From NCBI GenBank assembly GCA_964619055.1, contig CAZUDB010000041.1, positions 1-32,725 of the forward strand: a stretch of DNA of 32,725 nucleotides. The letters are read 5' to 3'. This stretch comes from CAYVUM01 sp964619055. Its GTDB lineage: Bacteria > Pseudomonadota > Alphaproteobacteria > Rhodospirillales > Defluviicoccaceae. The translations under genes and the position numbers were made by a program. This document shows positions 23,579 through 31,769 of this stretch, in pieces. The notes under the pieces are model-generated. The model saw nothing but the letters and a program-made list of their open reading frames with translations. It had not been told where the DNA came from and searched no databases. Each line of letters begins with the position of its first letter. Within the stretch, counting starts at the first letter, position 1.

Positions 23579-24928
23579 ATGAAGATACTGATCGTGTCAT
23601 GGTATTTTCCACCGTCGAACACCATCGGTGCCAACCGGCTCGGACACATCGCCCGTGACCTTCTCGCTAGCGGTCACGACGTGCAGGTGCTGACCGCAGC
23701 CAATCCGCCCTACTCCCAAACCATGGATCTGGTCTTTCCGCCCGAGCGAGTCCACGCGTCACCTTGGACGGACATCAACGACGCCCCTACCCGCGCAGTC
23801 CATCGCATCAAGCGGCTTTGGCGCACGCCCCCGGCGGTCTCTGAGGCCGACACTGCGGAACCAAGCCACGACCCAGCTGGCGCAGCGGCAATCGGCGCTG
23901 CGGGCCAGAAGGGCAAAGCACTACGAGAGTCCTTGGCAAGCCGATTGTGGCGGACATGGGCGAACTTTCCCGATTCCCAGGTGGGCTGGATGCCCGATGC
24001 AGTGCGGCACGGCAAGTCGCTGATGCGCGACTGGCACCCCGACATCATGCTCGCAAGCGGCCCGCCGCACACAACGCTGATTGTCGGTCGCCGGCTCGCC
24101 GGCTGCGCGAACGTTCCGCTCGTGGTCGAATTGCGCGATCGCTGGTGGGATGACCCCTACTACCCGCCGCCCTGGCTGCGCCGGCAGATGGAAAAGCGTG
24201 CTGAGACGTGGGTGATCAATGGCGCCGTTGGCATTTCAACGGTCTCCGAGCCATGGGCCGAAGCCTATCGAACACGTTACAATAAGCCGGTGGTCACGGT
24301 TTACAACGGCTACAACCCTGCCTCCATTGGAGACGACGACGCACCGGGAGCAGCGGGCTCGCCGACCTTAGAGATTGGTTACTTTGGCGGAATCTACCCG
24401 GGACGGCGCGATCCTTCGCCCCTGTTTTCGGCGCTGACGACGCCGGCCGTCGCACCACTCCGCATCAAGGTGACGTTCCAGGGCACCCGACCCGACCTGG
24501 TGTGGCCGCTGGTCGACAAGTATGGGGTGCGCGATGTCGTAACGGTATTACCGGAGGTGCCCAATTCGGAGGCGCTGCGCCTCCAGCGCCGAAAAGATGT
24601 TTTGCTCCTGATGCAGTGGAACAGCCCGTTGGAGCAAGGTAACGTCCCGGGCAAGTTCTTCGAATACTTGGCGTCACGTCGGCCGATCCTGGGCCTCGGA
24701 CCCGAGGATGGGGTGCCGGCGACGATCACCAAGAGCCGCAACGCCGGAACGTTTCGGAACGACCCGGACCAGATCGCCGCCGCGCTCGTGAACTGGGCAA
24801 CGACGAAGCGGGAGACGGGAATGATTGCTCCGTTGCCGACGTCTGTCCGCGCGGGTTTTTCCCGACCCGAACAATCCGCCCTTCTGGAGAACCTGCTTGT
24901 GAAGCTGGGACCGAACCGTGCCGACTGA
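23579..24928 (+). CDS. Glycosyltransferase, GT4-like (GT-B fold)
   Basis: Likely transfers a sugar from a nucleotide sugar during surface polysaccharide synthesis. The 449 residues begin KILIVSWYFPPSNTIGANR, the N-terminal Rossmann strand of the WcaI-like group. VELRDRWWDDPY, the SEPWAEAY linker, and LEQGNVPGKFFEYLASRRP follow, the last resembling the donor-binding Glu region of GT4 enzymes. A low-complexity Ala/Gly/Glu-rich stretch (about 85-112) interrupts the first domain. ATG 23579 is chosen over an in-frame GTG at 23546. A GAGGGG is 14 nt upstream, rather far. The gene ends 11 nt inside parC. With wecB it forms a small polysaccharide module; donor and acceptor cannot be told. Confidence 0.85.
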   Translation: MKILIVSWYFPPSNTIGANRLGHIARDLLASGHDVQVLTAANPPYSQTMDLVFPPERVHASPWTDINDAPTRAVHRIKRLWRTPPAVSEADTAEPSHDPAGAAAIGAAGQKGKALRESLASRLWRTWANFPDSQVGWMPDAVRHGKSLMRDWHPDIMLASGPPHTTLIVGRRLAGCANVPLVVELRDRWWDDPYYPPPWLRRQMEKRAETWVINGAVGISTVSEPWAEAYRTRYNKPVVTVYNGYNPASIGDDDAPGAAGSPTLEIGYFGGIYPGRRDPSPLFSALTTPAVAPLRIKVTFQGTRPDLVWPLVDKYGVRDVVTVLPEVPNSEALRLQRRKDVLLLMQWNSPLEQGNVPGKFFEYLASRRPILGLGPEDGVPATITKSRNAGTFRNDPDQIAAALVNWATTKRETGMIAPLPTSVRAGFSRPEQSALLENLLVKLGPNRAD

Positions 24929-27170
24929 CGCGCCCCCGGACGCGCGCCATCCAGAAATCGAAGATGTGCTCTTAGGCGATGCGCTGGGCCAGCGTTACTT
25001 GGCCTATGCCCTCTCCACTATCGTGTCGCGGTCCCTGCCCGATGTCCGCGACGGGCTGAAGCCGGTTCACCGCAGGCTGCTCTACGCCATGCGCGCGCTC
25101 GGCCTGGACCCGAACGCGGGCTACAAAAAATGCGCCCGTGTGGTTGGCGATGTGATCGGTAAGTTCCACCCCCACGGCGACACGGCCGTTTATGACACAC
25201 TCGTTCGGCTGGCCCAGGACTTTGCCGTCCGCTACCCGCTGGTGGATGGCCAGGGCAACTTTGGCAATGTGGACGGCGATAACCCGGCCGCCATGCGCTA
25301 CACGGAAGCCCGCCTCACCACGGTGGCCGACCTGCTGCTCGACGGAATCGATGAGGATGCGGTCGACTTTCGCGCCACCTACGACGGCGAGGACGAAGAG
25401 CCCGTGGTCCTGCCGGCCGGCTTCCCCAACCTGCTTGCCAACGGCGCCACGGGCATTGCCGTAGGTATGGCCACGAGCATTCCGCCCCATAATGCCGCCG
25501 AGGTTTGCCATGCGCTCTGCCATCTGATCGACACCCCCGATGCCTCCATAGTCGACCTCCTAACCGTAATGCCGGGTCCCGACTTTCCTACAGGTGGCAT
25601 CCTCGTTGAACCTGCCGCCAGTATCCGCGAGGCCTACGCCACCGGCCGGGGCGGTTTCCGGCTGCGCGCTCGTTGGGAGGTCGAGAAGCTGTCGCGCGGG
25701 ACCTGGCAGATCGTTGTGACGGATGTGCCCTATCAGGTTCAAAAATCCCGCCTGGTCGAGAAGATCGCGGACCTGGTCACATCCCGCAAACTCGCGCTCC
25801 TGGCCGATGTGCGTGATGAATCGGCTGAGGATGTGCGCCTTGTGCTTGAGCCGAAGAGCCGTACCGTTGCCCCCGATCACATTATGGAGCCCCTGTTCCG
25901 GCTAACGGATCTGGAGATTCGGATCCCTCTCAACATGAACGTGCTCGATGGTGGCATCGAACCCAAGGTGATGGATCTCAAAGGGGTCCTGCAGGCCTTC
26001 CTGGACCATCGCCACGAGGTGCTGATCCGCCGGAGCTGCCATCGATTAAACAAGATTCAGCGCCGGCTGGAAATTCTGCGCGGCTTTCTTATCGTCTATC
26101 TGAATCTGGATGAGGTCATCCGCATCGTGCGTGAGGAGGACGAGCCGAAGCAGGCCCTGATAGCGACGTTCGAGTTAACGGAAGTACAGGCCACGGCCGT
26201 CCTGGACATGCGGCTTCGCCAGCTCCGCAAGCTCGAGGAGCTGGAAATTCGCAAAGAGCACAAGGCGCTTACACGAGAGGCCCGGGATCTCAACGTATTG
26301 TTGGCGGACGAGAGCAAGCGCTGGCGGGCGATTTCCGCACAGTTACGCGAGGTGGCTCGGCAATTCGGCCCGGAGACGGTCCTCGGCCGCCGCCGGACAA
26401 CATTTGGGCAAGCGCCCGCCGTGACGGACGTACCGGTGGCGGCGCTCGTCGAGCGCGAGCCCGTAACGGTGATCTGCTCTGAGAAGGGCTGGATCCGCTG
26501 CGCCAAGGGGCATCTGAGCGATCCGGGAGAAATCCGTTATAAAGAGGGTGACGCTGGACGCTTCGTGGTCGCCGCCGAAAGCACGGATAAGTTGCTGGTG
26601 TTCACCTCCGACGGGCGGTTCTACACCCTCGGCTGTGATCGTCTGCCGGGAAGCCGTGGGCAGGGCGAACCCCTCCGCCTGATGATCGACCTGGCCGACG
26701 AGGCGGAAGTCATTGCAATGCTTGTTTATGCGCCGGAAAGTCGCTTGCTGGTGGCCACCGCGTCCGGCCGCGGATTTGTTGTGGAGGCCGACGCCGTCGT
26801 GGCCCAAACACGCGGCGGCAAACAAGTGCTTGGCGTAGACGACGGTGACCGGGCTTCGGCGTGCGTGTTTGTGTCCCCCGATGCCGACCACGTCGCCGTC
26901 GTTGGAACGAACCGAAAAATGCTGGTCTTCCCCCTCGCGGACGTGCCAGCTATGGCTCGTGGCAAGGGCGTGATCCTACAGCGCTATACCTCGGGCAACC
27001 TGTCCGACATCACCACCTTGGTGCTGACCAACGGCCTGAGATGGAAAGCCGGCGGCGGGCAGCGCTTGGAAGCGGACCTGTCTCTGTGGCGCGGACGGCG
27101 TGCAGGATCGGGCGCCAAAGTGCCGCGCGGGTTCCCCGCAAGCACGAAGTTTGAACCGCCGGTCGCGTAA
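24918..27170 (+). CDS. parC: DNA topoisomerase IV subunit A
   Basis: Breakage-rejoining subunit that unlinks daughter chromosomes, working with ParE. The 750 residues match ParC of alphaproteobacteria. DGLKPVHRRLLYAM (45-58) and GKFHPHGDTAVYD (81-93) lie in the DNA gate, with the catalytic Tyr128 in AAMRYTEARL. A long coiled-coil follows (about 350-465), then a C-terminal beta-pinwheel. The pinwheel lacks the full GyrA box, which separates it from GyrA. The start is GTG 24918 inside the end of the glycosyltransferase gene, so the pair overlap by 11 nt. Thr89 and Asp93 are at the positions of E. coli Ser80 and Glu84 of the quinolone-determining region. parE is not in this window. Confidence 0.95.
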   Translation: MPTDAPPDARHPEIEDVLLGDALGQRYLAYALSTIVSRSLPDVRDGLKPVHRRLLYAMRALGLDPNAGYKKCARVVGDVIGKFHPHGDTAVYDTLVRLAQDFAVRYPLVDGQGNFGNVDGDNPAAMRYTEARLTTVADLLLDGIDEDAVDFRATYDGEDEEPVVLPAGFPNLLANGATGIAVGMATSIPPHNAAEVCHALCHLIDTPDASIVDLLTVMPGPDFPTGGILVEPAASIREAYATGRGGFRLRARWEVEKLSRGTWQIVVTDVPYQVQKSRLVEKIADLVTSRKLALLADVRDESAEDVRLVLEPKSRTVAPDHIMEPLFRLTDLEIRIPLNMNVLDGGIEPKVMDLKGVLQAFLDHRHEVLIRRSCHRLNKIQRRLEILRGFLIVYLNLDEVIRIVREEDEPKQALIATFELTEVQATAVLDMRLRQLRKLEELEIRKEHKALTREARDLNVLLADESKRWRAISAQLREVARQFGPETVLGRRRTTFGQAPAVTDVPVAALVEREPVTVICSEKGWIRCAKGHLSDPGEIRYKEGDAGRFVVAAESTDKLLVFTSDGRFYTLGCDRLPGSRGQGEPLRLMIDLADEAEVIAMLVYAPESRLLVATASGRGFVVEADAVVAQTRGGKQVLGVDDGDRASACVFVSPDADHVAVVGTNRKMLVFPLADVPAMARGKGVILQRYTSGNLSDITTLVLTNGLRWKAGGGQRLEADLSLWRGRRAGSGAKVPRGFPASTKFEPPVA

Positions 27171-27219
27171 GCGCGGCGGCTGGAGATCCGCCCGCTTGTC
27201 GCAGCGCTTGTGGCGCGCG

Positions 27220-27609
27220 TTATTCCCCCGCTTCCGGTTGGATCAAGCCGAAGGCAGCACCGCTACTATCGGCAACGATGACGAATGTACCGACACCGGC
27301 AATGCAGATTTTGTCGCGGTATAACTTGCCGCCAGCCTCGAGCGCGGCGTTCAAGTCACTGTCGATGTCATCGGTGGCAAGATAAGTGAGCCAGTGGGAG
27401 GGAATGCCATCGAAATCCGGCGAACGCAGCGTGAAGATCCCGCAGACAACCTCGCCATCTCGTTTCGCGAGCCAATACGGCGGCAGGCCCTCCGGCGTCA
27501 CCGGACCGCTCTCGAATGTCCAGCCGAGCGCCCGTTGATAGAATGCCTTGGCTCCTTCGGGATCCCAGGTGTTGAGCTCCGTCCACCAGACCTTGCCACG
27601 GTGTGTCAT
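27220..27609 (-). CDS. VOC (glyoxalase/bleomycin-resistance fold) family protein
   Basis: A 129-residue single VOC unit with two beta-alpha-beta-beta-beta modules. The opening RGKVWWTELNTWDPEGAKAFYQRALGWTF is typical, and PYWLAKRDGEVVCGIF and HWLTYLATDDID follow. The closing VGTFVIVADSSGAAFGLIQP is the second module's end. Members include metal-dependent lyases and dioxygenases and many of unknown role, and this one cannot be assigned. ATG 27609 has GGGAG about 7 nt upstream. A longer frame start at 27645 is rejected. It is convergent with parC. Confidence 0.85.
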   Translation of the reverse strand: MTHRGKVWWTELNTWDPEGAKAFYQRALGWTFESGPVTPEGLPPYWLAKRDGEVVCGIFTLRSPDFDGIPSHWLTYLATDDIDSDLNAALEAGGKLYRDKICIAGVGTFVIVADSSGAAFGLIQPEAGE

Positions 27610-27740
27610 TGCCAGCTCCCAGCCGCCTATGATTGGTCGCGCCAATCTAGCTAACTACGGCCGCGACGCAACCGCAGACCGAGCGAGGCGGCCGAAGGAG
27701 GTGGATTGCAGCTCGCTTGAGCGAGGCCGTCCGCTCACGC

Positions 27741-27769
27741 TTGACAGCGTCGGCTCGCACTGGCTTGAT
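27741..27769 (+). promoter_or_regulatory. Candidate promoter of the lepB-rnc-era cluster
   Basis: A perfect TTGACA (27741-27746) with 17 nt to CTTGAT (27764-27769), a weak -10. It lies 66 nt before the lepB start, in the 225-nt gap divergent from the VOC gene. Tentative. Confidence 0.35.
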
Positions 27770-27834
27770 CACGGCCCAGATGACCGCTGTTCCCACCAGC
27801 GGCGCGTCGTTATTCGCCACCACCTGACCCGACT

Positions 27835-28611
27835 ATGGCTTCCGTATCCGACGACGTGCCCGAACAAAACGCACCCTCAAAGGCTTCGTCCGGACTTCGC
27901 TCCGCGTATGAGTTCGTCAAGACCATCGTCATCGCGGTCCTCATCGCGGCCGTCATTCGTACGTTTGCGTTCGAGCCGTTCAGCATTCCCTCGGGATCTA
28001 TGAAGCCGACGCTACTGATCGGCGACTACCTGTTCGTGTCCAAATACGCCTACGGCTACAGTCGGCATTCATTTCCCTGGAGCCTTGCTCCGTTCGACGG
28101 TCGGATCCTGGGCTCGCCGCCCGAACGGGGAGATGTTGTGGTATTTAAGACGCCGGCTGACAACAGCACTGACTACATCAAACGGGTGATTGGCCTGCCG
28201 GGTGATCGCATACAGGTCACGAACGGCGAGCTATTTTTAAACGGCAAGCTTGTGCAACGGGAGCGGATTGGAAAGCAAACGGAACGCGGCATCTTCGGCG
28301 ACGAGGTAACGCATATCGTCTATGAGGAAACGCTTCCGGGCGGACGCCGGCATCTCATTATGGAGGCTACCGACACTGGGCGTTACGATAATACTCGGGT
28401 GTTCACCGTGCCGGATGGCCATTTCTTCGCAATGGGCGACAATAGGGATAACTCCGAGGACAGCCGATCTCCGCAGGTCGGCCCAGTGCCGTTCGAGAAC
28501 CTCGTTGGGCGTGCCGAAATCATCTTCTTCTCAGTCGACGGCAATATCTGGGCGTTCTGGGACTGGCCATCGACGATTCGCGGTAATCGCCTGCTCAAGT
28601 CGATCCAGTGA
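27835..28611 (+). CDS. lepB: Signal peptidase I
   Basis: Cleaves signal peptides from exported proteins at the outer face of the inner membrane. The 258 residues have one membrane helix (about 27-45). The nucleophile Ser55 lies in IPSGSMKPTL, the general base Lys116 in YIKRVIGLPGD, and box E is MGDNRDNSEDSR. The length is typical for alphaproteobacteria, which lack the second anchor of E. coli. It begins the lepB-rnc-era cluster, and its stop overlaps the rnc start (GTGA). The genes often found upstream in this class, pdxJ and acpS, are missing here. Confidence 0.96.
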   Translation: MASVSDDVPEQNAPSKASSGLRSAYEFVKTIVIAVLIAAVIRTFAFEPFSIPSGSMKPTLLIGDYLFVSKYAYGYSRHSFPWSLAPFDGRILGSPPERGDVVVFKTPADNSTDYIKRVIGLPGDRIQVTNGELFLNGKLVQRERIGKQTERGIFGDEVTHIVYEETLPGGRRHLIMEATDTGRYDNTRVFTVPDGHFFAMGDNRDNSEDSRSPQVGPVPFENLVGRAEIIFFSVDGNIWAFWDWPSTIRGNRLLKSIQ

Positions 28612-29360
28612 GACGCGCCACGCCGGTGGGAAAACAGGCCGGCACGAACGCGGACCCGTCTCTCATCGCCCTACAACAGCGTTTAGGGCATGCCTTTCGT
28701 TCTCCCGCGTTGCTGGTCCAGGCGCTGACTCACTCAAGCGCGGTCTCCGGCCCGGCGAACACCGCAGTGATCTCCAACGAGCGGCTTGAGTTCTTGGGTG
28801 ACCGGGTGCTCGGTCTCGCCATGGCTGGGCTGCTGTACAAACGCTTCGGGCAGGAGAGCGAGGGCGCCCTCTCACGTCGTTTCGCCGCGATGGTCCGCAG
28901 GGAGACACTCGCCGGCGTGGCCAATGCGCTCGACCTGGGAACAGCGCTAATCCTGGCCGATGCCGAAGCGGAAAACGGTGGAAGGCGCAATCCGACCATT
29001 CTTGCCGACGCTTGTGAGGCGGTGATCGCCGCGCTCTATCTCGATGATGGATTTGCTTGTGCCGAAGCCTTTGTGGCTCGGCAGTGGTCCGTCTTGATCG
29101 GCGCGGACGTCCGGCCACCCAAGGACGCCAAAACTGCTTTGCAGGAATGGGCGCTTGCTCGAGGCCTAGGCCTACCTTTGTATCGTGAAGTGGGTCGGAG
29201 CGGCCCGGCCCATGCTCCAGAGTTCGTGATCCAAGTGGCGGTTCCCGGTCACGCGCCGGGACGGGCCGCGGGCACTTCGAAACGCGCCGCCGAGCAATCG
29301 GCCGCCGCGGCTCTGCTCGCCATGCTCCGCGGCAAAGACGCCGAACGCGATGAGCGCTGA
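28608..29360 (+). CDS. rnc: Ribonuclease III
   Basis: Double-strand RNA endonuclease for rRNA precursors and mRNA control. The 250-residue protein has the signature NERLEFLGDRVLGL (57-70), with catalytic acids Glu61 and Asp65. The second acidic set is in ILADACEAVIAALYLDDG. A C-terminal double-stranded RNA-binding domain (about 170-245) is marked by TALQEWALARG and GTSKRAAEQSAA. The start is GTG 28608, overlapping the lepB stop by 4 nt. A second GTG at 28626 is an alternative. It overlaps era by 11 nt. The C-terminus is slightly longer than that of E. coli (226 aa). Confidence 0.95.
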   Translation: MRRATPVGKQAGTNADPSLIALQQRLGHAFRSPALLVQALTHSSAVSGPANTAVISNERLEFLGDRVLGLAMAGLLYKRFGQESEGALSRRFAAMVRRETLAGVANALDLGTALILADAEAENGGRRNPTILADACEAVIAALYLDDGFACAEAFVARQWSVLIGADVRPPKDAKTALQEWALARGLGLPLYREVGRSGPAHAPEFVIQVAVPGHAPGRAAGTSKRAAEQSAAAALLAMLRGKDAERDER

Positions 29361-30291
29361 ACCCAACGAGCCTGCACCGGCGGTCAAGCCACGGGTGACA
29401 GTCTCTGAGCGGTGCGGGTTCGTAGCTGTCCTCGGCGCGCCCAACGTGGGCAAGTCCACACTCGTCAACCGGCTGGTAGGAGCCAAGGTCACCATCGTCT
29501 CGCCAAAGGTCCAAACCACCCGCTCACGCGTGCTCGGCATCGTCATCGCAGGCGCGGCCCAGCTGATCCTTGTGGATACGCCCGGCATCTTCCAACCGCG
29601 CCGTCGCCTCGACCGAGCCATGGTCGCCGCCGCCTGGGGCGGGGCCGCCGACGCGGATGCAGTTATCCTGGTCATTGACGCCGCCCGACGTCTGGATGGG
29701 GATACGACCGCTATCCTCGAGCGCATGCAGGATGAGCAGCGCCGGATCACAGCCGTGCTCAACAAAATTGACCTTGTCTCCAAGCCATCGCTGTTGAGCC
29801 TGACCGCTGCGCTCACAGCGGCGGCCTCCGTGGAGGCCACCTTCATGATCTCGGCGCAAACCGGTGACGGCGTGCCGGACTTGTTGGAAGCTTTGGTCGC
29901 GCGGCTTCCCCTCGGCCCTTGGTTGTTTCCGGGAGACCAGATCTCGGACATGCCCATGCGTCTGCTCGCGGCCGAGATTACCCGGGAGAAGCTGTATTTG
30001 CAGTTGCGCCAGGAATTGCCGTACTCCTCCGCCGTGGAAACCGAGGCGTGGGAGGAGCGACAGGACGGCAGTGTTCGCGTCTCTCAAGTCATTTACGTGG
30101 AACGCGACAGCCAACGCGGGATCGTGCTTGGCCATGGTGGTAGCCGCGTCAAGGCCATCGGCGCCGTCGCCCGAGCCGAGCTCGAAACGCTATTGGGGCG
30201 ACGGGTTCACCTTTTTGTGCACATTAAGGTCCGGCCATGGGGCGACGATCCGGAGCGCTACCGGGATTTAGGTCTAGATTTCAACACCTAA
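29350..30291 (+). CDS. era: GTPase Era
   Basis: Ras-like GTPase that binds the 3' end of 16S rRNA during small-subunit assembly. The 313 residues show G1 GAPNVGKST (29-37), G2 within QTTRSRVLG, G3 DTPGIF, and G4 NKIDL. The G5 serine-alanine follows, and a KH domain (about 225-300) carries GIVLGHGGSRVKAIG. The ending VHLFVHIKVRPWGDDPERY is typical. The ATG lies inside rnc (11-nt overlap), so the two are probably translated together. recO follows after about 180 nt rather than directly, suggesting it may have its own promoter. Confidence 0.97.
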   Translation: MSAEPNEPAPAVKPRVTVSERCGFVAVLGAPNVGKSTLVNRLVGAKVTIVSPKVQTTRSRVLGIVIAGAAQLILVDTPGIFQPRRRLDRAMVAAAWGGAADADAVILVIDAARRLDGDTTAILERMQDEQRRITAVLNKIDLVSKPSLLSLTAALTAAASVEATFMISAQTGDGVPDLLEALVARLPLGPWLFPGDQISDMPMRLLAAEITREKLYLQLRQELPYSSAVETEAWEERQDGSVRVSQVIYVERDSQRGIVLGHGGSRVKAIGAVARAELETLLGRRVHLFVHIKVRPWGDDPERYRDLGLDFNT

Positions 30292-30474
30292 ACTAAGATC
30301 CAGGGTGTCTTCAACGGACTGCTCTAGAAGTACTTTGATCAAGGCCGTGCCGATTGCCGGGCGGCTCCTGGCGCCGACAGGGTGAAGCTGACGACCACAT
30401 AACTAGGGATCGCTCGTCCGGAGTCCACTAACGCCTGCTGGCGTGACCCCTGATGCAAGGCTTAAATCTTGGCC

Positions 30475-31239
30475 ATGGAATGGACCGACGAGGGTTTTGT
30501 CGTCGCTCGTCATCCGTACGGCGAAGGCTCCCTGATCGCCACACTGCTGACGTCCGAACATGGTTGCCACCGCGGCTTGATACGCGGGAGTCGCCGGACT
30601 CAATCGCTGACGCTCGGCGACCGAGTGCGCGCTCGTTGGCGCGGCAGACTTGTGGACCACTTGGGCACACTGACCTGCGAAACCGTGGATTCCATCGCTG
30701 GCCGCGTTCTGACGGAGCCAGATCGACTGGCGGCTCTCGCGGCTGCCGCTGCGGTGTGCGCGTCAGCGCTGCCGGAACGCGTTACCTCGCCCGAGGTGTT
30801 CGTACAGTTCGAGGACCTGCTCGCCGCCCTTGATTTGGACCCGGCTTGGCCGCAGGGATATGTGCGTTGGGAGCTGGCCTTCCTCGCGGCGCTCGGCTTC
30901 GGCCTTGACCTGCAAGTATGTGCTGCCACAGGCAGAAATGACCAGTTGGCCTACGTCTCACCGCGAACGGGCCGGGCCGTTTCTCTGTCGGCCGGCGAAC
31001 CCTATCGCGATCGCCTGCTGCCGCTGCCCACATTCCTGCTGCATGCGCCCCCCGAGCCCCCCAACGACGCCCCGCCGCGGCCTGCGCCGCGCGCCGCAGG
31101 AACGAACGACGTCAGCGATGGTCTTTGCCTCACCGGATACTTCTTGGAACGTCATGTATTTGCAGAGCTCGGCAAACGATTGCCGCCGGCCCGCGTTCGA
31201 TTGGCTGAACGATGGAGCCAAGGCAAGCCCGTGAAATAG
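30475..31239 (+). CDS. recO: DNA repair protein RecO
   Basis: Works with RecF and RecR to load RecA on single-stranded gaps. The 254 residues have an N-terminal OB-fold (about 1-78) opening MEWTDEGFVVARHPYGE, then an all-helical domain ending around 245. LLALDLDPAWPQGYVRWELAFLAALGF-like residues mark the family's central helices. Start choice: ATG 30475 gives the usual MEW opening. A TTG at 30469 is better spaced from AAGG (8 nt) and would add only two residues. A Pro-rich linker (about 190-206) is longer than in E. coli RecO. It closes the lepB-rnc-era-recO cluster. Confidence 0.92.
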   Translation: MEWTDEGFVVARHPYGEGSLIATLLTSEHGCHRGLIRGSRRTQSLTLGDRVRARWRGRLVDHLGTLTCETVDSIAGRVLTEPDRLAALAAAAAVCASALPERVTSPEVFVQFEDLLAALDLDPAWPQGYVRWELAFLAALGFGLDLQVCAATGRNDQLAYVSPRTGRAVSLSAGEPYRDRLLPLPTFLLHAPPEPPNDAPPRPAPRAAGTNDVSDGLCLTGYFLERHVFAELGKRLPPARVRLAERWSQGKPVK

Positions 31240-31293
31240 GGACGCGAGGCATAGGGACCACAACACCTCTGCGAGACCGATCCCCGAAAAAAC

Positions 31294-31311
31294 TTGCATT
31301 CGCACATGCAA
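31294..31311. promoter_or_regulatory. Inverted repeat upstream of the HisKA-like gene
   Basis: TTGCAT, 6 nt, ATGCAA: a perfect 6+6 bp inverted repeat 64 nt before the start codon. ATGCAAAAGG (31306-31315) is partly echoed by ATGCAAAGGG at 31358-31367, which contains that gene's ribosome-binding site. TTGCAT could also serve as a -35 with GATAAA (31319-31324) at 19 nt. Confidence 0.35.
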
Positions 31312-31375
31312 AAGGTGAGATAAAAGCGACGTGTTGAGCCGATATTCCCACGCATGCATGCAAAGGGGTTGAGCC

Positions 31376-31675
31376 ATGACCGATCAGGTGTCGACACGAC
31401 CCCGGGCCAACACAGCGCCGCCAGAAAACGACTCCCCAGATGTCGGCAGCTACGAAACCGTGGAACACGAGCTCCGCACGCCGCTCGCTGTCATTCGTGC
31501 CGCTACCGAGATCATTCGTGACTATCCCAACCTAGACGAGGCTGAGCGGGATCAGCTTCTTTCGGCGGTCGCCGATGAGTTGCAACGGCTGGACCTAACG
31601 GTCGACCGCCTGCTGGAGCCTTGGCAGGAATCCAGCCTTCCGCCCTGCCCGCCTGCAGTCCCCAAACGTCGCTGA
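31376..31675 (+). CDS. Stand-alone histidine-kinase phosphoacceptor (HisKA-like) protein
   Basis: A 99-residue soluble protein. Residues 26-82 match the dimerisation and phosphoacceptor helices of histidine kinases. The H-box VEHELRTPLAVIRA has His31, followed by the second helix (about 54-81). There is no sensor domain, no membrane segment and no ATP-binding (HATPase) domain, and the protein ends in a short Pro-rich tail. The ATG at 31376 has AAAGGGG 7 nt upstream and the stop is clean, so it is unlikely to be a broken fragment on the sequence seen. It could be a phosphotransfer or decoy protein for a two-component system encoded elsewhere. Partner unknown. Convergent with oxyR. Confidence 0.7.
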   Translation: MTDQVSTRPRANTAPPENDSPDVGSYETVEHELRTPLAVIRAATEIIRDYPNLDEAERDQLLSAVADELQRLDLTVDRLLEPWQESSLPPCPPAVPKRR

Positions 31676-31740
31676 CGCTCGCGCGCGAGGAGATCGCGCC
31701 GGGCCAAAGGCACATACTGTTCTGGTGCGGATCGGACGCT

Positions 31741-31760
31741 ACGCCGCCCTAATGCGGCGT
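31741..31760 (+). terminator. Intrinsic terminator between the HisKA-like gene and oxyR
   Basis: ACGCCGC and GCGGCGT form a perfect 7-bp stem around the loop CCTAAT, followed by GAGTTTT. It lies 65 nt after the HisKA-like stop and 9 nt from the oxyR stop, so it fits the plus-strand transcript. On the minus strand no T-tract follows. Confidence 0.6.
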
Positions 31761-31769
31761 GAGTTTTCG

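Noticed and set aside
25178..25196. Quinolone-resistance change in ParC (Thr89 at the Ser80 position)
   Set aside because: Thr keeps the hydroxyl group and Asp93 keeps the acid at the Glu84 position. This looks like natural variation, and resistance cannot be claimed.
27175..27192. Terminator hairpin after parC
   Set aside because: GGCGG/CCGCC with an 8-nt loop and no T-tract; too weak in GC-rich DNA.
27695..27720. Orphan AAGGAGG in the gap before lepB as the start of a small gene
   Set aside because: The only start within reach (TTG) runs for just four codons before a stop.
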